DNA from: Allium sativum
Lineage: Eukaryota; Streptophyta; Magnoliopsida; Asparagales; Amaryllidaceae
Length of the DNA stretch: 64,000 bases
Assembly: GCA_030737875.1 (NCBI GenBank)
Contig: CM060912.1
Span: forward strand, 461,346,310-461,410,309
Direction: 5' to 3'
Position 1 is the stretch's first letter. Every line of letters begins with the position of its first letter. A program made the translations under genes and the position numbers. Below, piece after piece: positions 1 through 9,183 of this stretch. The notes below the pieces were generated by a model. It was given only the letters and a program-made list of their open reading frames with translations. It was not told where the DNA came from and made no database searches.

Positions 1-1
1 T

Positions 2-118
2 AACGTAGCCATGGATTCTGGAGATTTTCTATTAAGGTCTAATTCGGAGATGTACACCATTCAAGAGGCCGTTGGAACAACCATGACGTGGCACAAAGAC
101 TTAGTTTCACTAGAGTAA
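2..118 (+). CDS. C-terminal tail of a CACTA-encoded protein (partial)
   Basis: An open frame enters from the left edge and stops with TAA at 116-118. Its last residues contain IQEAVGTTMTWHKDLVSLE. This resembles the AVGT...W...LV motif near the end of the TNP1-like or Ulp1-protease-like proteins of plant CACTA transposons (the AVGTFVAWP-type domain). About 38 codons are visible, so no catalytic residue can be judged. Its position just inside the CACTA terminus supports the assignment. The protein would bind transposon ends or be a protease-like accessory; which one cannot be decided from this tail. Confidence 0.6.
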   Translation, partial: NVAMDSGDFLLRSNSEMYTIQEAVGTTMTWHKDLVSLE

Positions 119-374
119 TATGTGTTGTTTAATTTTAGATGTTATGTTATGCTATATTTTGGAATTGTTGGTACGGTATGGGTTTATATTATGTGTGGAT
201 CACGTTTGTTACTTTGCTAATTTTTGAATGTAACTTCAACTAATCTTTTGGAATGTTCTAAAGTTAGTGAATCTATGTCAATGCCTTTTCGAATGTATGT
301 GTATTTCTTCGTAATATGTCTTATCATTACTACAGTAAATTATCGAATGTAAATACCAGTGAATTGTATGTAGT

Positions 375-760
375 ATCTGCAACTGTCAGTTGCAGTTGAG
401 TCATTAGCAACAGTAAATAGCAGTTGTATTAAAAATTTACAACAAGCAATTGTTGTTGCAAAATTACCTATTGCAACGTTTAATAAGTGTTGTAATTTGA
501 CTTACTGCAACTGTCAAAAATAGTTGCGGTATCTTGTTTGTTGATGCCTAATACAGGCTTACAATGATCATTTGTTGTTGCAAAAGTATCTGTTGCAACA
601 ACAAAAGCCCATTGCAAAAAAGTATACCATAACATCTTGTTGCAACTGGCAAAAACTGTTGCGAAAAGGGGCCGACCTTTTGCAACTTCGGCTATATAGA
701 CGGGCGCCGACCTGTTGCAATAGGTCTACTGCAACATATATGGCATATCGCGAAAAGTGA
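375..760. repeat. CACTA subterminal repeat block
   Basis: Short words such as TGCAACTG, GTTGCAAT and TTGTTGCAA recur in both orientations, roughly every 15-30 bp, up to the terminal inverted repeat. In En/Spm-type elements such subterminal repeats are the transposase binding sites needed for excision. The block explains why open frames here (for example 572-760) are not genes. Confidence 0.75.
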
Positions 761-774
761 TTTTTGTTGTAGTG
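761..774. repeat. CACTA terminal inverted repeat (right end)
   Basis: The sequence ends in TTGTTGTAGTG, the reverse complement of CACTACAACAA. It marks the outer boundary of the transposon. Confidence 0.85.
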
Positions 775-956
775 AGCAACACTTCAATTCAGAGAGTAAC
801 GAGTAGAGAGTGAGAAAAGAACAAGTTTTATATAGTTAGAGTAGAAATCGACAAAGTAAAAATGTAGAAATCAATAAAATGAGAAATATGAATGGTGGCA
901 TGAAGAGGGGTGAAGATGGAGAAGAAGAATCGTTAAAAAAAAAAATCGAATTCAAC

Positions 957-970
957 CCCTATTTATAAGA
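957..970 (-). promoter_or_regulatory. Minus-strand TATA box of a probable LTR or gene promoter
   Basis: Read on the minus strand this is CTTATAAATAGGGG, a near-ideal plant TATA box. Downstream on the minus strand is a pyrimidine-rich leader-like stretch that runs straight into the CACTA end at 774. The element seems to have landed in the transcribed leader. No experiment supports activity. Confidence 0.4.
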
Positions 971-1049
971 TTTGAAAGGTTAAAATGCTTCTGGATCGTT
1001 TCAAACAGTGAAAAGACACTTCTTTTGAAAATTAAAAAAATGACAGTTG

Positions 1050-1090
1050 TATGTCGACATAGCAACATATATATGTCGACATATATATGA
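1050..1090. repeat. Paired GTCGAC-centred palindromes
   Basis: TATGTCGACATA occurs at 1050-1061, and a second, AT-extended palindrome with the same GTCGAC core follows at about 1070-1087. They lie 85-120 bp upstream of the minus-strand TATA box. Confidence 0.6.
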
Positions 1091-1113
1091 GCAAAATATT
1101 TTTTAAGTGTTTA

Positions 1114-1115
1114 AC

Positions 1116-1154
<39 letters not shown>
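1114..1154. repeat. TA-rich microsatellite
   Basis: Interrupted (TA)n run. Confidence 0.85.
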
Positions 1155-1632
1155 TTCTGAAAATTCTTGAATTAAAACTTAGTGATATAAATGAGTATTC
1201 CAAAGTATAAAATCATATGAAAACATAATTATATATTATATAAACATATTTATAAAATTATAAAGTTTAAAACTACATAAATATAAAACTATAAAAGTAT
1301 ATAACTATATAAATATATAAATATATAAACTTAAATAAACTTTAAAACTAATATTTGAAATCAAAAGTAAGGTAGAAAACTATTTGAAATTAGAATTTGA
1401 ACTTTGAAAATTAGAATTAGAATTTTAAAAATTAGAATTTGAAACTGTAGTGCTATTCGGAGAATTACATATAAACTAGACTCTATTACTATATTAGTCT
1501 TGAACTCTTGAAATCTTGATTACTCATGAGTCTTAATTCTTCTCTGAATTCTAAATCTCTTAAAACTCTAAAACTGTACAATCTTCAGTATTTAAGTCCT
1601 GTATACAAATCCTGCATATATGTATAGATGTT

Positions 1633-1635
<3 letters not shown>

Positions 1636-1669
<34 letters not shown>
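1636..1669. repeat. (TA)n microsatellite
   Basis: Uninterrupted TA run of about 34 bp preceded by TGTG. It produces a poly-IY stretch in the minus-strand translation. Confidence 0.9.
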
Positions 1670-1677
<8 letters not shown>

Positions 1678-1719
1678 GTGATAATTGAAATAAGGTTGTT
1701 GTCATCAAAACTCCATTCT

Positions 1720-2165
1720 CCAACAAAATGTGACGGCCATCATACACCACTGGTGTTATATAACCCAATAGTTCATTGTACAAGCACCCAATCGATGCAT
1801 GACGATGGCCAAGAGAAAGAAATTTAAAATGAAGGAAAATATATAAGATAGGAACATAATATAAGAGAAGAAAAGGAATGAAACACCAAACAAAAATACA
1901 GAACCTGTCATATATCTCACAGCTGATTCGATAAAATATATTATAAATCATTTGTATAAAACAGACGAGATAATAATAACTAAAAAATTAGAGTATACTA
2001 GAGATAAATAAACTCACCAACAAACTTTCTCTGAATAAGTAGTCAACACTATCATGGATCCACAGTGTCGCACATAGGAATAAACAATAATACAAATAAT
2101 TTATGAGAAGACGCTACCTCCTGCTAATCCACCAATGAAACTCCAATGTAACATGCCATAAAAAT
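1720..2165 (-). pseudogene. Exon-like minus-strand fragments, unrecognised
   Basis: On the minus strand about 1720-1830 translates to a stretch containing GHRHASIGCLYNELLGY and then TPVVYDGRH, with balanced composition unlike the AT-rich surroundings. A second short stretch near 2105-2160 reads GMLHWSFIGGLAGG, and a GTGAGT donor-like site lies near 2012. No start codon, clear splice acceptor or family match is evident. I do not recognise the protein. These could be remnants of a host gene captured or broken by transposons, or chance. Confidence 0.25.
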
Positions 2166-3263
2166 GTACCTTAAATAGATAAAGATAATTAAACTAATAA
2201 TAAACAATGATTATTAATAAAACATTAATGGGTAGAAAACATGAATATTGGATAATTGAGAATTGAGCCACAAAAATTACAAATGTATTCATGACAAGAT
2301 TCTATCCCCTTTTCCATATTTTATTTATCGAAAACGAAGTCAATATGAAAAGGATATGAGTGAAACAAGTTATACAAAAATTTGTACACATTGCATTTGA
2401 AATTCAAACTGAAAGAATATAAATCTAGAATAAATAATATACCTTTGGCATAATGGAATATTCTTTGGGAATTCAAATTTATTTGAAAGGAAAGTAAAAA
2501 AAATTATTAACACTAACATATTACAAGTTTTACAATAGCAATTCTCAAGCTATATAACACTCTACACTACAATCTATGTACATAGCAAACAATATTGAGG
2601 GAAAAAACAATAACCAAAAACAATGAAATCCAAAAAAATAAATAAACGCATGACTACTGCTCTTTTACATGACTCTGCTGAAGACAATCTCGCTGAAGCT
2701 CTCCACATCGTATTACATAATCAAACTAACATGTCACGCTAAATACTACTAAGTATCAAAGCACACACTTAATATTCATACAAGAATCCAACTCTAAACG
2801 CTTATTATTCCTTACAGACCATATCAGATAAATAAAACACTTGAGAATGTTAAGCAATATTCTGGTTTTATCGTTTCTCCATCTCGTGGCTTTGAAAATA
2901 TAAAACCACTCCATTGCACTGTTAGATATAGGTCAGTAGCGCTAGGAATTTAAAATTATGTGTATATATAAGTATGTAAAAGGGGGACAAGATTCAAAAG
3001 AAATGGAAAGAATCAATCAAATCAATTACGTAGTTAATAATATAGAAACCGACATGGGAAACAAGTCTCCCAGTGCTCGACCCTTAAGAGGGGTCGACCG
3101 CTCCCCTTAAGGGAGTCGACCTGGAGGTCAAGCGTCCTCCTAAGGAGGGGTTTGAAGGTGGGAGAGAGACAACTTTTATAAAGGGTTTTTAATTATATTT
3201 TGCTAGAACGAACTATCCATATTTTATAAAACTAATCCTACGGTCCATACACTCTTAAGCAAC

Positions 3264-3271
3264 TATAAATA
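3264..3271 (+). promoter_or_regulatory. TATA box of LTR family E
   Basis: TATAAATA, about 150-170 bp downstream of the GTCGAC palindromes. The start region lies about 30 bp on, right where the LARD inserted. Confidence 0.45.
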
Positions 3272-3294
3272 TGGACTTAGCTTCTACACTATAA

Positions 3295-3299
3295 CCTAC
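3295..3299. repeat. Target-site duplication of the LARD, left copy
   Basis: cctac, repeated exactly at 11968-11972. Confidence 0.9.
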
Positions 3300-6098
3300 T
3301 GTAACATCCCATATATTTCGATCATTTAAGTTATTGGATTAAATTGAATTATTTAATTTAAAATGGTTTAAATAATAATTAATTGATAAATTTAATTTAG
3401 AATGTATTTATTTGAAAATTAAAACATGAAATTGATTTATAATTAAACATTGATCTTTAAAATTTATTATTTTCATGTAGAAGATATCTAAACAATTATA
3501 TATCGAAAACGTCAAAGTTCAGTCGCTTCATGAGGATTAATTTTTGACAATTATTTGCAGTAGTGGCAGCCGATATATCTCAAATAAAAATAATAACGTA
3601 AAATAAAAAAATTGAAATTAAATATTTGAGATGTGTCTAAAGAGTCGTAGTGAAGAAATAAATTTCATTGAAAAATACGCAAATTTGTTCCGCTCGCGTT
3701 AATTAAATCAAACATTTAATAAATCTCTGTGAATAAAACCTTATTGGAATTTGAGCGAATTTGAACTAAAAATACTAGATTGAATTTTGAAAATAACATT
3801 ATTTTTGGATAAATTCGAATGTTTGTTGTCCCAAATGATTTTGTGTCCGAAGTGCGCAGAAGGAGCAGTGTTTATGTGTGTCATTTTTGCGTAGGCGTGT
3901 GAGTATGTGTTCTTCTTTTTTTTAGGATACAAATTTATATATAAAAAAAATGATATCAATTTTTTTTAATTAGTATACATTACCTAGATATCTTGGGTGC
4001 GTGTTCTTTCTATATGTCACACTTTACAATCTAGAATTTATTGACCACCCATTAATTTCCAAAACCGTCTACCTCATTCATTCAACGTTAAACATTTCAT
4101 TTTTCCCCTGACCTTAATTCGAAGTCATAAGCATGTGTAACATATTTATATAACTTCCCTTTTCTTTCTATTTTTCTTCACGTTAGACCTCCTCACATTC
4201 ATTTTACCCATTCTCTCTCCTCACCTTCCCTCTTCCTTCTTTTTCCTTTTTTATTAACAACATGAAGCTTCCCTTTTTATAATAATTAAAAAAAACTCAA
4301 ACCCATGCGAAGCCAACCGATCTTCCTTGCATGCTCGACGCCACAACCCACCGCCGCTATCTTCCTCCAATCAAGTCGAGCAACCATTCTCCTGCACACC
4401 TAGCCACCGCCACCTCATCCAACTCACCATCTGACGCTGCATGCTCTAGCTACGGTTTAGGGTGAGTTTATCTCACGATTAATTTTATTCAAGTATTTAA
4501 ATTATTTGAAATTTGGGCATTTTACGGGTTGTTGGTCTTGTGAAACTGTCCTGTGTGTAAAACCTGGAACATGCGTTAAAATTTCCTTTATAAATAATAC
4601 ACTTATGGGTAAATATGTATTGTCCCTTTGCATTTCATATATGAACTCATATGTGAACCTGCAAGTGTGCCATAAATTTGCAACTAAAGGTTTTTATATA
4701 CATATTTCTTGCTACCAGAACTATATTTGTGCATTGTTTACTAAATTTTGGATGTTCCTTGCTTGACCCCTTTTACAATTTTGTACATGTGTCACCTGCT
4801 TCTAATTTACTTGCTATTTGTTTGATACATGTATGTGTGTGTCATGAAATTTGATTGTTCATGAAGTTGTAATTTATGCATCCTGTTACAATGAGATAAT
4901 CCACTTCTCTTTGCTGTACATAATTCATATTTGAGCTAATCTTGCTTGCTACTAAATTAGGTGGATGCTACATGCTTGGTTGGCCATTTACAACATGCTT
5001 ATGATTATTGGTATCTTTGTTGTTCCAAGTATTTCATCATTTCATAGTTGGTTTGGTAGTGTGTCTCTGCTTCAAAACCACAATAATGGTACTTGCATTC
5101 ACCTACTACATGCCACTAGCACCTTTAATACATACTTGTCTAAAATAAAGTGAATGTGAAGATTTGCCACATTCCACCTTTGCATGTTTTAGTACTGCAC
5201 ATATTTGACAAAATAAAATGCAAGTAATATATATTTTTGGCCGTGTTTGCTTGCCTAACCATGTATTAACTTATGTGCCTGTTTCTGCGATATCTCATAT
5301 CTTCCTTAGCTTGCACCTATTGCTAGGCTCGGTTTTAACCTGACTTTGACACTTTATATTTACTATAAAAGTAAATAGTTGGGATACACTTCTTCTGTTT
5401 GTCACTTTGCAATATATAGCATTGATAAATGACTTGTCACCCTTTATGGAGTGAGCTGCACCATGTTGATGCTGCCATATATTAACCTATATTGTTTTCC
5501 CTTGATATAATCGCAACAGTGGGCAAACACTTGTACACATGAGCTTAAACTCTGTTTTTGCCACATTTTGCTCTTGCCTAAACATTTGTTCCTATTTGAC
5601 TGCATACAACTTGTTATATATTCTGCTGTCCTTGCTGAAAAATAAGCATGCAGCCTTGTTATTGATTGAAAAATAAGATTTTGTAGGATTAACTATTTTA
5701 TTTCAGATTTTTATTGATGTTAATTTACATGAATAAAGTTAATCCTGACTCAAGTGTTTTGTGTTTTGCATGGAACGCTTAGGTCAGATCAAGTGTTGCA
5801 TCATAAAGACTTCAGCTATCGAAGTTAGAGACACATGAAGACACACGCACTCTAAATCGGAAATTTTGTGAAGTTTTATTTTATTTTAAATCTATGTATT
5901 CCGCTATGTAAAGCTTATTGTACAAACTCTGATATTTTATGTAAAATTATTCTACTATGAGATAATGTAGTTTATTTATTTTAAGATTTCTGTATCTGAT
6001 TCTGTTTAAACCCGTAAGCTAAATAACCATCTTCATTTCGAGCAGTTTAAGTTGGTTTAATTACCGACTTGAAGTGGTCAAGAAGGCAAGTCTTTATA
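3300..6098 (+). repeat. 5' LTR of the LARD
   Basis: Starts TGTAACATCCCATATATTTC and aligns along its length with 9184-11967. Its terminal CA has become TA. It contains pyrimidine-rich leader-like stretches near 4150-4260 and no coding region; open frames such as 4506-4766 recur in both LTRs but disagree in sequence and have no family match. Confidence 0.9.
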
Positions 6099-6100
6099 GT

Positions 6101-6113
6101 TGGTATCAGGGCT
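6101..6113 (+). promoter_or_regulatory. Primer binding site (initiator Met-tRNA type)
   Basis: TGGTATCAGGGCT lies two bases after the LTR. It differs by one base from TGGTATCAGAGCT, complementary to the 3' end of plant initiator tRNA-Met and used by many plant LTR elements. Confidence 0.85.
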
Positions 6114-9100
6114 TTGGTTATAAAAAGCTTAGATTATCGGGTTTAAAACTCATTAGAAATAGGGTAGTAATACCTTAGAATGAGTGGAATCGTCACTAGA
6201 ATCTCAGTAGAGAGAGCGTATTTTGAAAATATATATTATTATGAAATTAAATAAATCATTTAACATGATTATTTTGAAATATATATTATAATAGGGGTTT
6301 GAGTATTTTATTCGACGTCATGATTGGACAGTCAGTATGTGAAGATTTCGAATATACGCTTTTTCAGCATATGTACAAAGTCTTATACGTACCAGATGGA
6401 TATGAAATCACACTCTAGTCACTTGAAGATGATTTTGGTGATTGTTGCAACATCACCAATGTTTATTTTCGAGTATCAAAATTGGGATAACCATATGATT
6501 CTGATTGAAATGTCGTGAAATACTTAAGTTATCATGATAAACAATTGAAATGGAAATGTTTTAAGTTATTTAAATATACCAGTAATTTATATGAGTATTT
6601 TTGGAATTTTTTTTGTTTCCAAGTGATTAACCAAAATATTTTTGAAATAAAATATATGAACGGAGAACACACTTTGTCGCTAAAATAATAATTTCTATGA
6701 TAAATTTTTCGTCGTTGGGATTTGTTATTGAGTTTCAAAGTAAGGGAGACCAGTATAGGTAGCGTTGCTTGATAAAGTGAATTTAATTTCTGAAATATTT
6801 TTGAATATACATGTAATGAATATATTTTGGATGATTGAAATAAAATCCAGAATTCATTCACAAGTTTGGGTTGAGCGATATAATCCTATATATTAAGCAT
6901 CTAATCTTTACATCTCGAATAAACAACTGAGTTTGAATTCCGTACGACTGACTAAAAATTCAATTTTCCGACTAGTTGAACAAATTCAAACTTTTCAAAT
7001 GAAATTTTGAGTTATATCCTTATAAGCTCAAAAGAAATTGAATGTAAGTAGAAATTTTGAACAATTAGTTCAACTTGGAATGTAATCAAAATTGAGGTTT
7101 AAATTTCAAATCAAATTGAAGATTTAAATGGTAAACTTGAGATGTGATCTAATTTGAACCTTCGGTTCAAATTAAAATGTAACCGAATTGGGTCAATTAA
7201 GTTTAAATTCGAAATAAAACCGACATTAACAAAATTTTAAATTTTGGATAATTAATTTAGATCAGGTTATCTTTTGGAAATTAGTACTATTTATTATACA
7301 ATTATTTTATTCATATTAGCTTTATCTTTATCGGACTTATTCAAACCATTTGCTTATAATTATCTTTGATTGCAAACATTTATTTTTCAAAATCTATTTA
7401 GGTTAATTTAATTTTCCGAATCTATCTAATTTATTTATCAAGCCTATATATTTTATTCATATTCATTTTTTTTATCAAGCTGGTTATTTTACAAAACATA
7501 TTTATTTATTTCAAACCCATTTTCAAACTTATCTAATTATTCGAACCTATTTTTCCAAAAATCTATCTATTTATTCAAGCCTATTTTATATCAACCTATT
7601 ATTTTTTTCATAACTATTTTGTATGTAACTTAATTATTTTTATAGATGTATATATATGCAGTTCGAATAATTTAAGATCCAAAATGATTGAATATAAAGA
7701 TTCAATTGAAAATCGATAATCGAAATGTGTGAAACCCGATTTGAATGTGAGTATTTGATAATGAATCGATTTGTAAATGTGAATTAAAATTTTTGAAAGG
7801 ACATTGAGTACTCAAATCAATTTGAAATCTATTTAATTTAATGTTGTAGTGAAAATTTGGAAGATTATCGACTTTCGAATATTGTGATATGAAATGTTTG
7901 AAACTTATATGACTTTTACAGGTATGAGATTGACTCAAAAACCACTTATTGGAAGATAATTGATTGAAATAATAGTTTTATATAATAAAATTTGATGAGA
8001 ATGATATGTTTGAAAAACGTGATTTGAAAAGAAAATCTTATGAAAATTGATATTTATGTAAGTGTGATATATGGAAAATGTTAAATGAAGCACTATATAT
8101 ATATAGTATGTATATTTTCGAAATGAAGATATGGGAAGTGCCTTCCATTGAAAATCATAATTCCTAATGAAAGGGATTACACTGGCGATTAAAAATAAAA
8201 AATTGAAAATCGTAGCTACGTTGGTGCTTCGCTGATTGGAGTATCAATTGATATTGGAATCCCACTCGTTAGTGGTCACGTTGATTACTATTACTTGTTA
8301 ATAACTGTAGCGTAATTCGAGGGGCGAGATTCCTATGATTACAAATGATTCCACTAGGATAGTGGCGTAACTAATGAGTAATTGCGATCTATGCAACAAT
8401 CATGGCTAAATACGAGGGGAGCGATGCCTACGATTACAAGTGATTCCACTGGGATAGTGGCGTAACCACTACGTAACTGCGATCTATGGGAGAATGTGCT
8501 TTCCGTATCTAATTTCAAAGTTTTTAAGTATTTTCACTTGAAGTTGAAATAAGTACATTGAGTACTTGGAGATTTTCAGTTGTATGCTTGATCAACATAT
8601 GTCTAAGTTTTGTGAGTACGGAAATAAACTTGTTAAGCCTTCAAGCTATAAAAGTATTTAGGCGCTAAATAACAAATTAATACCATGAAAATTTAACATT
8701 GTATCACTTGTACATAATAAACTAAGAGTGTGATTTTAAATGTTTTGCAAGTTCACAGCTTTAAAATAAATCAAAATACTAATTTTCATCTCCGGAAAGG
8801 AAAAGAACTAATGGAATGAATACGTAGTTGAACATAAATCCTTTTATTGACATAACAATTTTGATTTAGTTTGAATACATAATGTTGATTCTAAATAGAA
8901 TTGTTGCTTGATTGTCAACGACGGACACTGAGAAGAGTTTTTGATGTGAAACTGAAATTTTCTATCATAGTTTATTGCTATGTAAGAAGAATAGAAGTTT
9001 CTAATCAAGAAGTCGAATCGAAAGCTCGTACTAGAGTGATCGGGTTAACAATACTAACTGGAAGCAAAATTTTGTGCTCGAACAAACAATCAAAGTTGAT

Positions 9101-9170
9101 ATGTGTATGAATTGTATATTGTTTACTTACTAGTTCATGATTCCGTTCCTTTTCGAGGAAGAAAAGTTCT
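6114..9170 (+). other. Non-coding internal region of the LARD
   Basis: No protease, reverse transcriptase, integrase or gag motif is found in any frame. 7330-7640 is a T-rich, loosely periodic stretch (TTTATTTATCAAGCCTAT-like words). 8217-8488 holds three hairpin-bearing tandem units. A conserved non-coding interior is expected to carry packaging and reverse-transcription signals. Confidence 0.75.
8217..8488 (+). repeat. Three imperfect tandem units, each with a CCACT/AGTGG hairpin
   Basis: Two clear units (8318-8393 and 8413-8488) share a framework starting CGAGGGG and ending GATCTATG. An older unit precedes them (about 8217-8312). Each carries a small hairpin: CCACTA-GGA-TAGTGG, CCACTGGGATAGTGG, and CCACTCGTTAGTGG. 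Confidence 0.7.
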
Positions 9171-9183
9171 GAGTGAGGGAGAT
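9171..9183 (+). promoter_or_regulatory. Polypurine tract of the LARD
   Basis: GAGTGAGGGAGAT directly before the 3' LTR start TGTAACATCCC; primer for plus-strand DNA synthesis. Confidence 0.8.

Larger units (their letters stand above)
1..774 (+). mobile_element. 3' end of a CACTA (En/Spm) DNA transposon, truncated by the window edge
   Basis: The right end reads ...TTTTTGTTGTAGTG, which on the other strand is CACTACAACAAAAA, the classic plant CACTA terminal inverted repeat. Inside it lies about 400 bp dense in TGCAA/TTGCA words, as expected for CACTA subterminal repeats, and inside that the tail of a coding region. The expected 3-bp target duplication would be agc (775-777), but its partner lies outside the window, so the left end and the duplication cannot be checked. 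Seen: terminus, subterminal repeats, coding tail. Known: CACTA elements end in CACTA and make 3-bp duplications. Confidence 0.85.
775..2919. other. AT-rich non-coding stretch beside the CACTA element
   Basis: No supportable gene. The first ~300 bp look like a minus-strand promoter and leader (TATA at 960-967, two GTCGAC palindromes further right), an arrangement that matches LTR U3 regions elsewhere in this window. 1100-1450 is very AT-rich simple sequence, and 1636-1669 is a TA microsatellite. 1720-2165 contains minus-strand stretches that look like exon remnants. 2300-2900 shows only weak similarity to the reverse-oriented LTR type found at 57181-59864. Confidence 0.5.
2920..3299 (+). mobile_element. 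Left part of an old LTR ('family E'), split by the LARD
   Basis: The block contains palindrome-rich DNA (3076-3153), a TATA box (3264-3271) and then a leader that resumes at 11973 once the LARD and one copy of its target duplication are removed. A possible LTR start TG is at 2920-2921, but I cannot confirm it with a target duplication. The order palindromes, TATA, leader is that of an LTR U3-R region. The continuation (11973-14462) ends in TTGTTACA, a typical LTR end. Confidence 0.45.

Noticed and set aside
4506..4766. Open frame in the LARD LTR, with a relative at 10304-10585
   Set aside because: The two LTR copies disagree in length and sequence without any sign of protein-level conservation.
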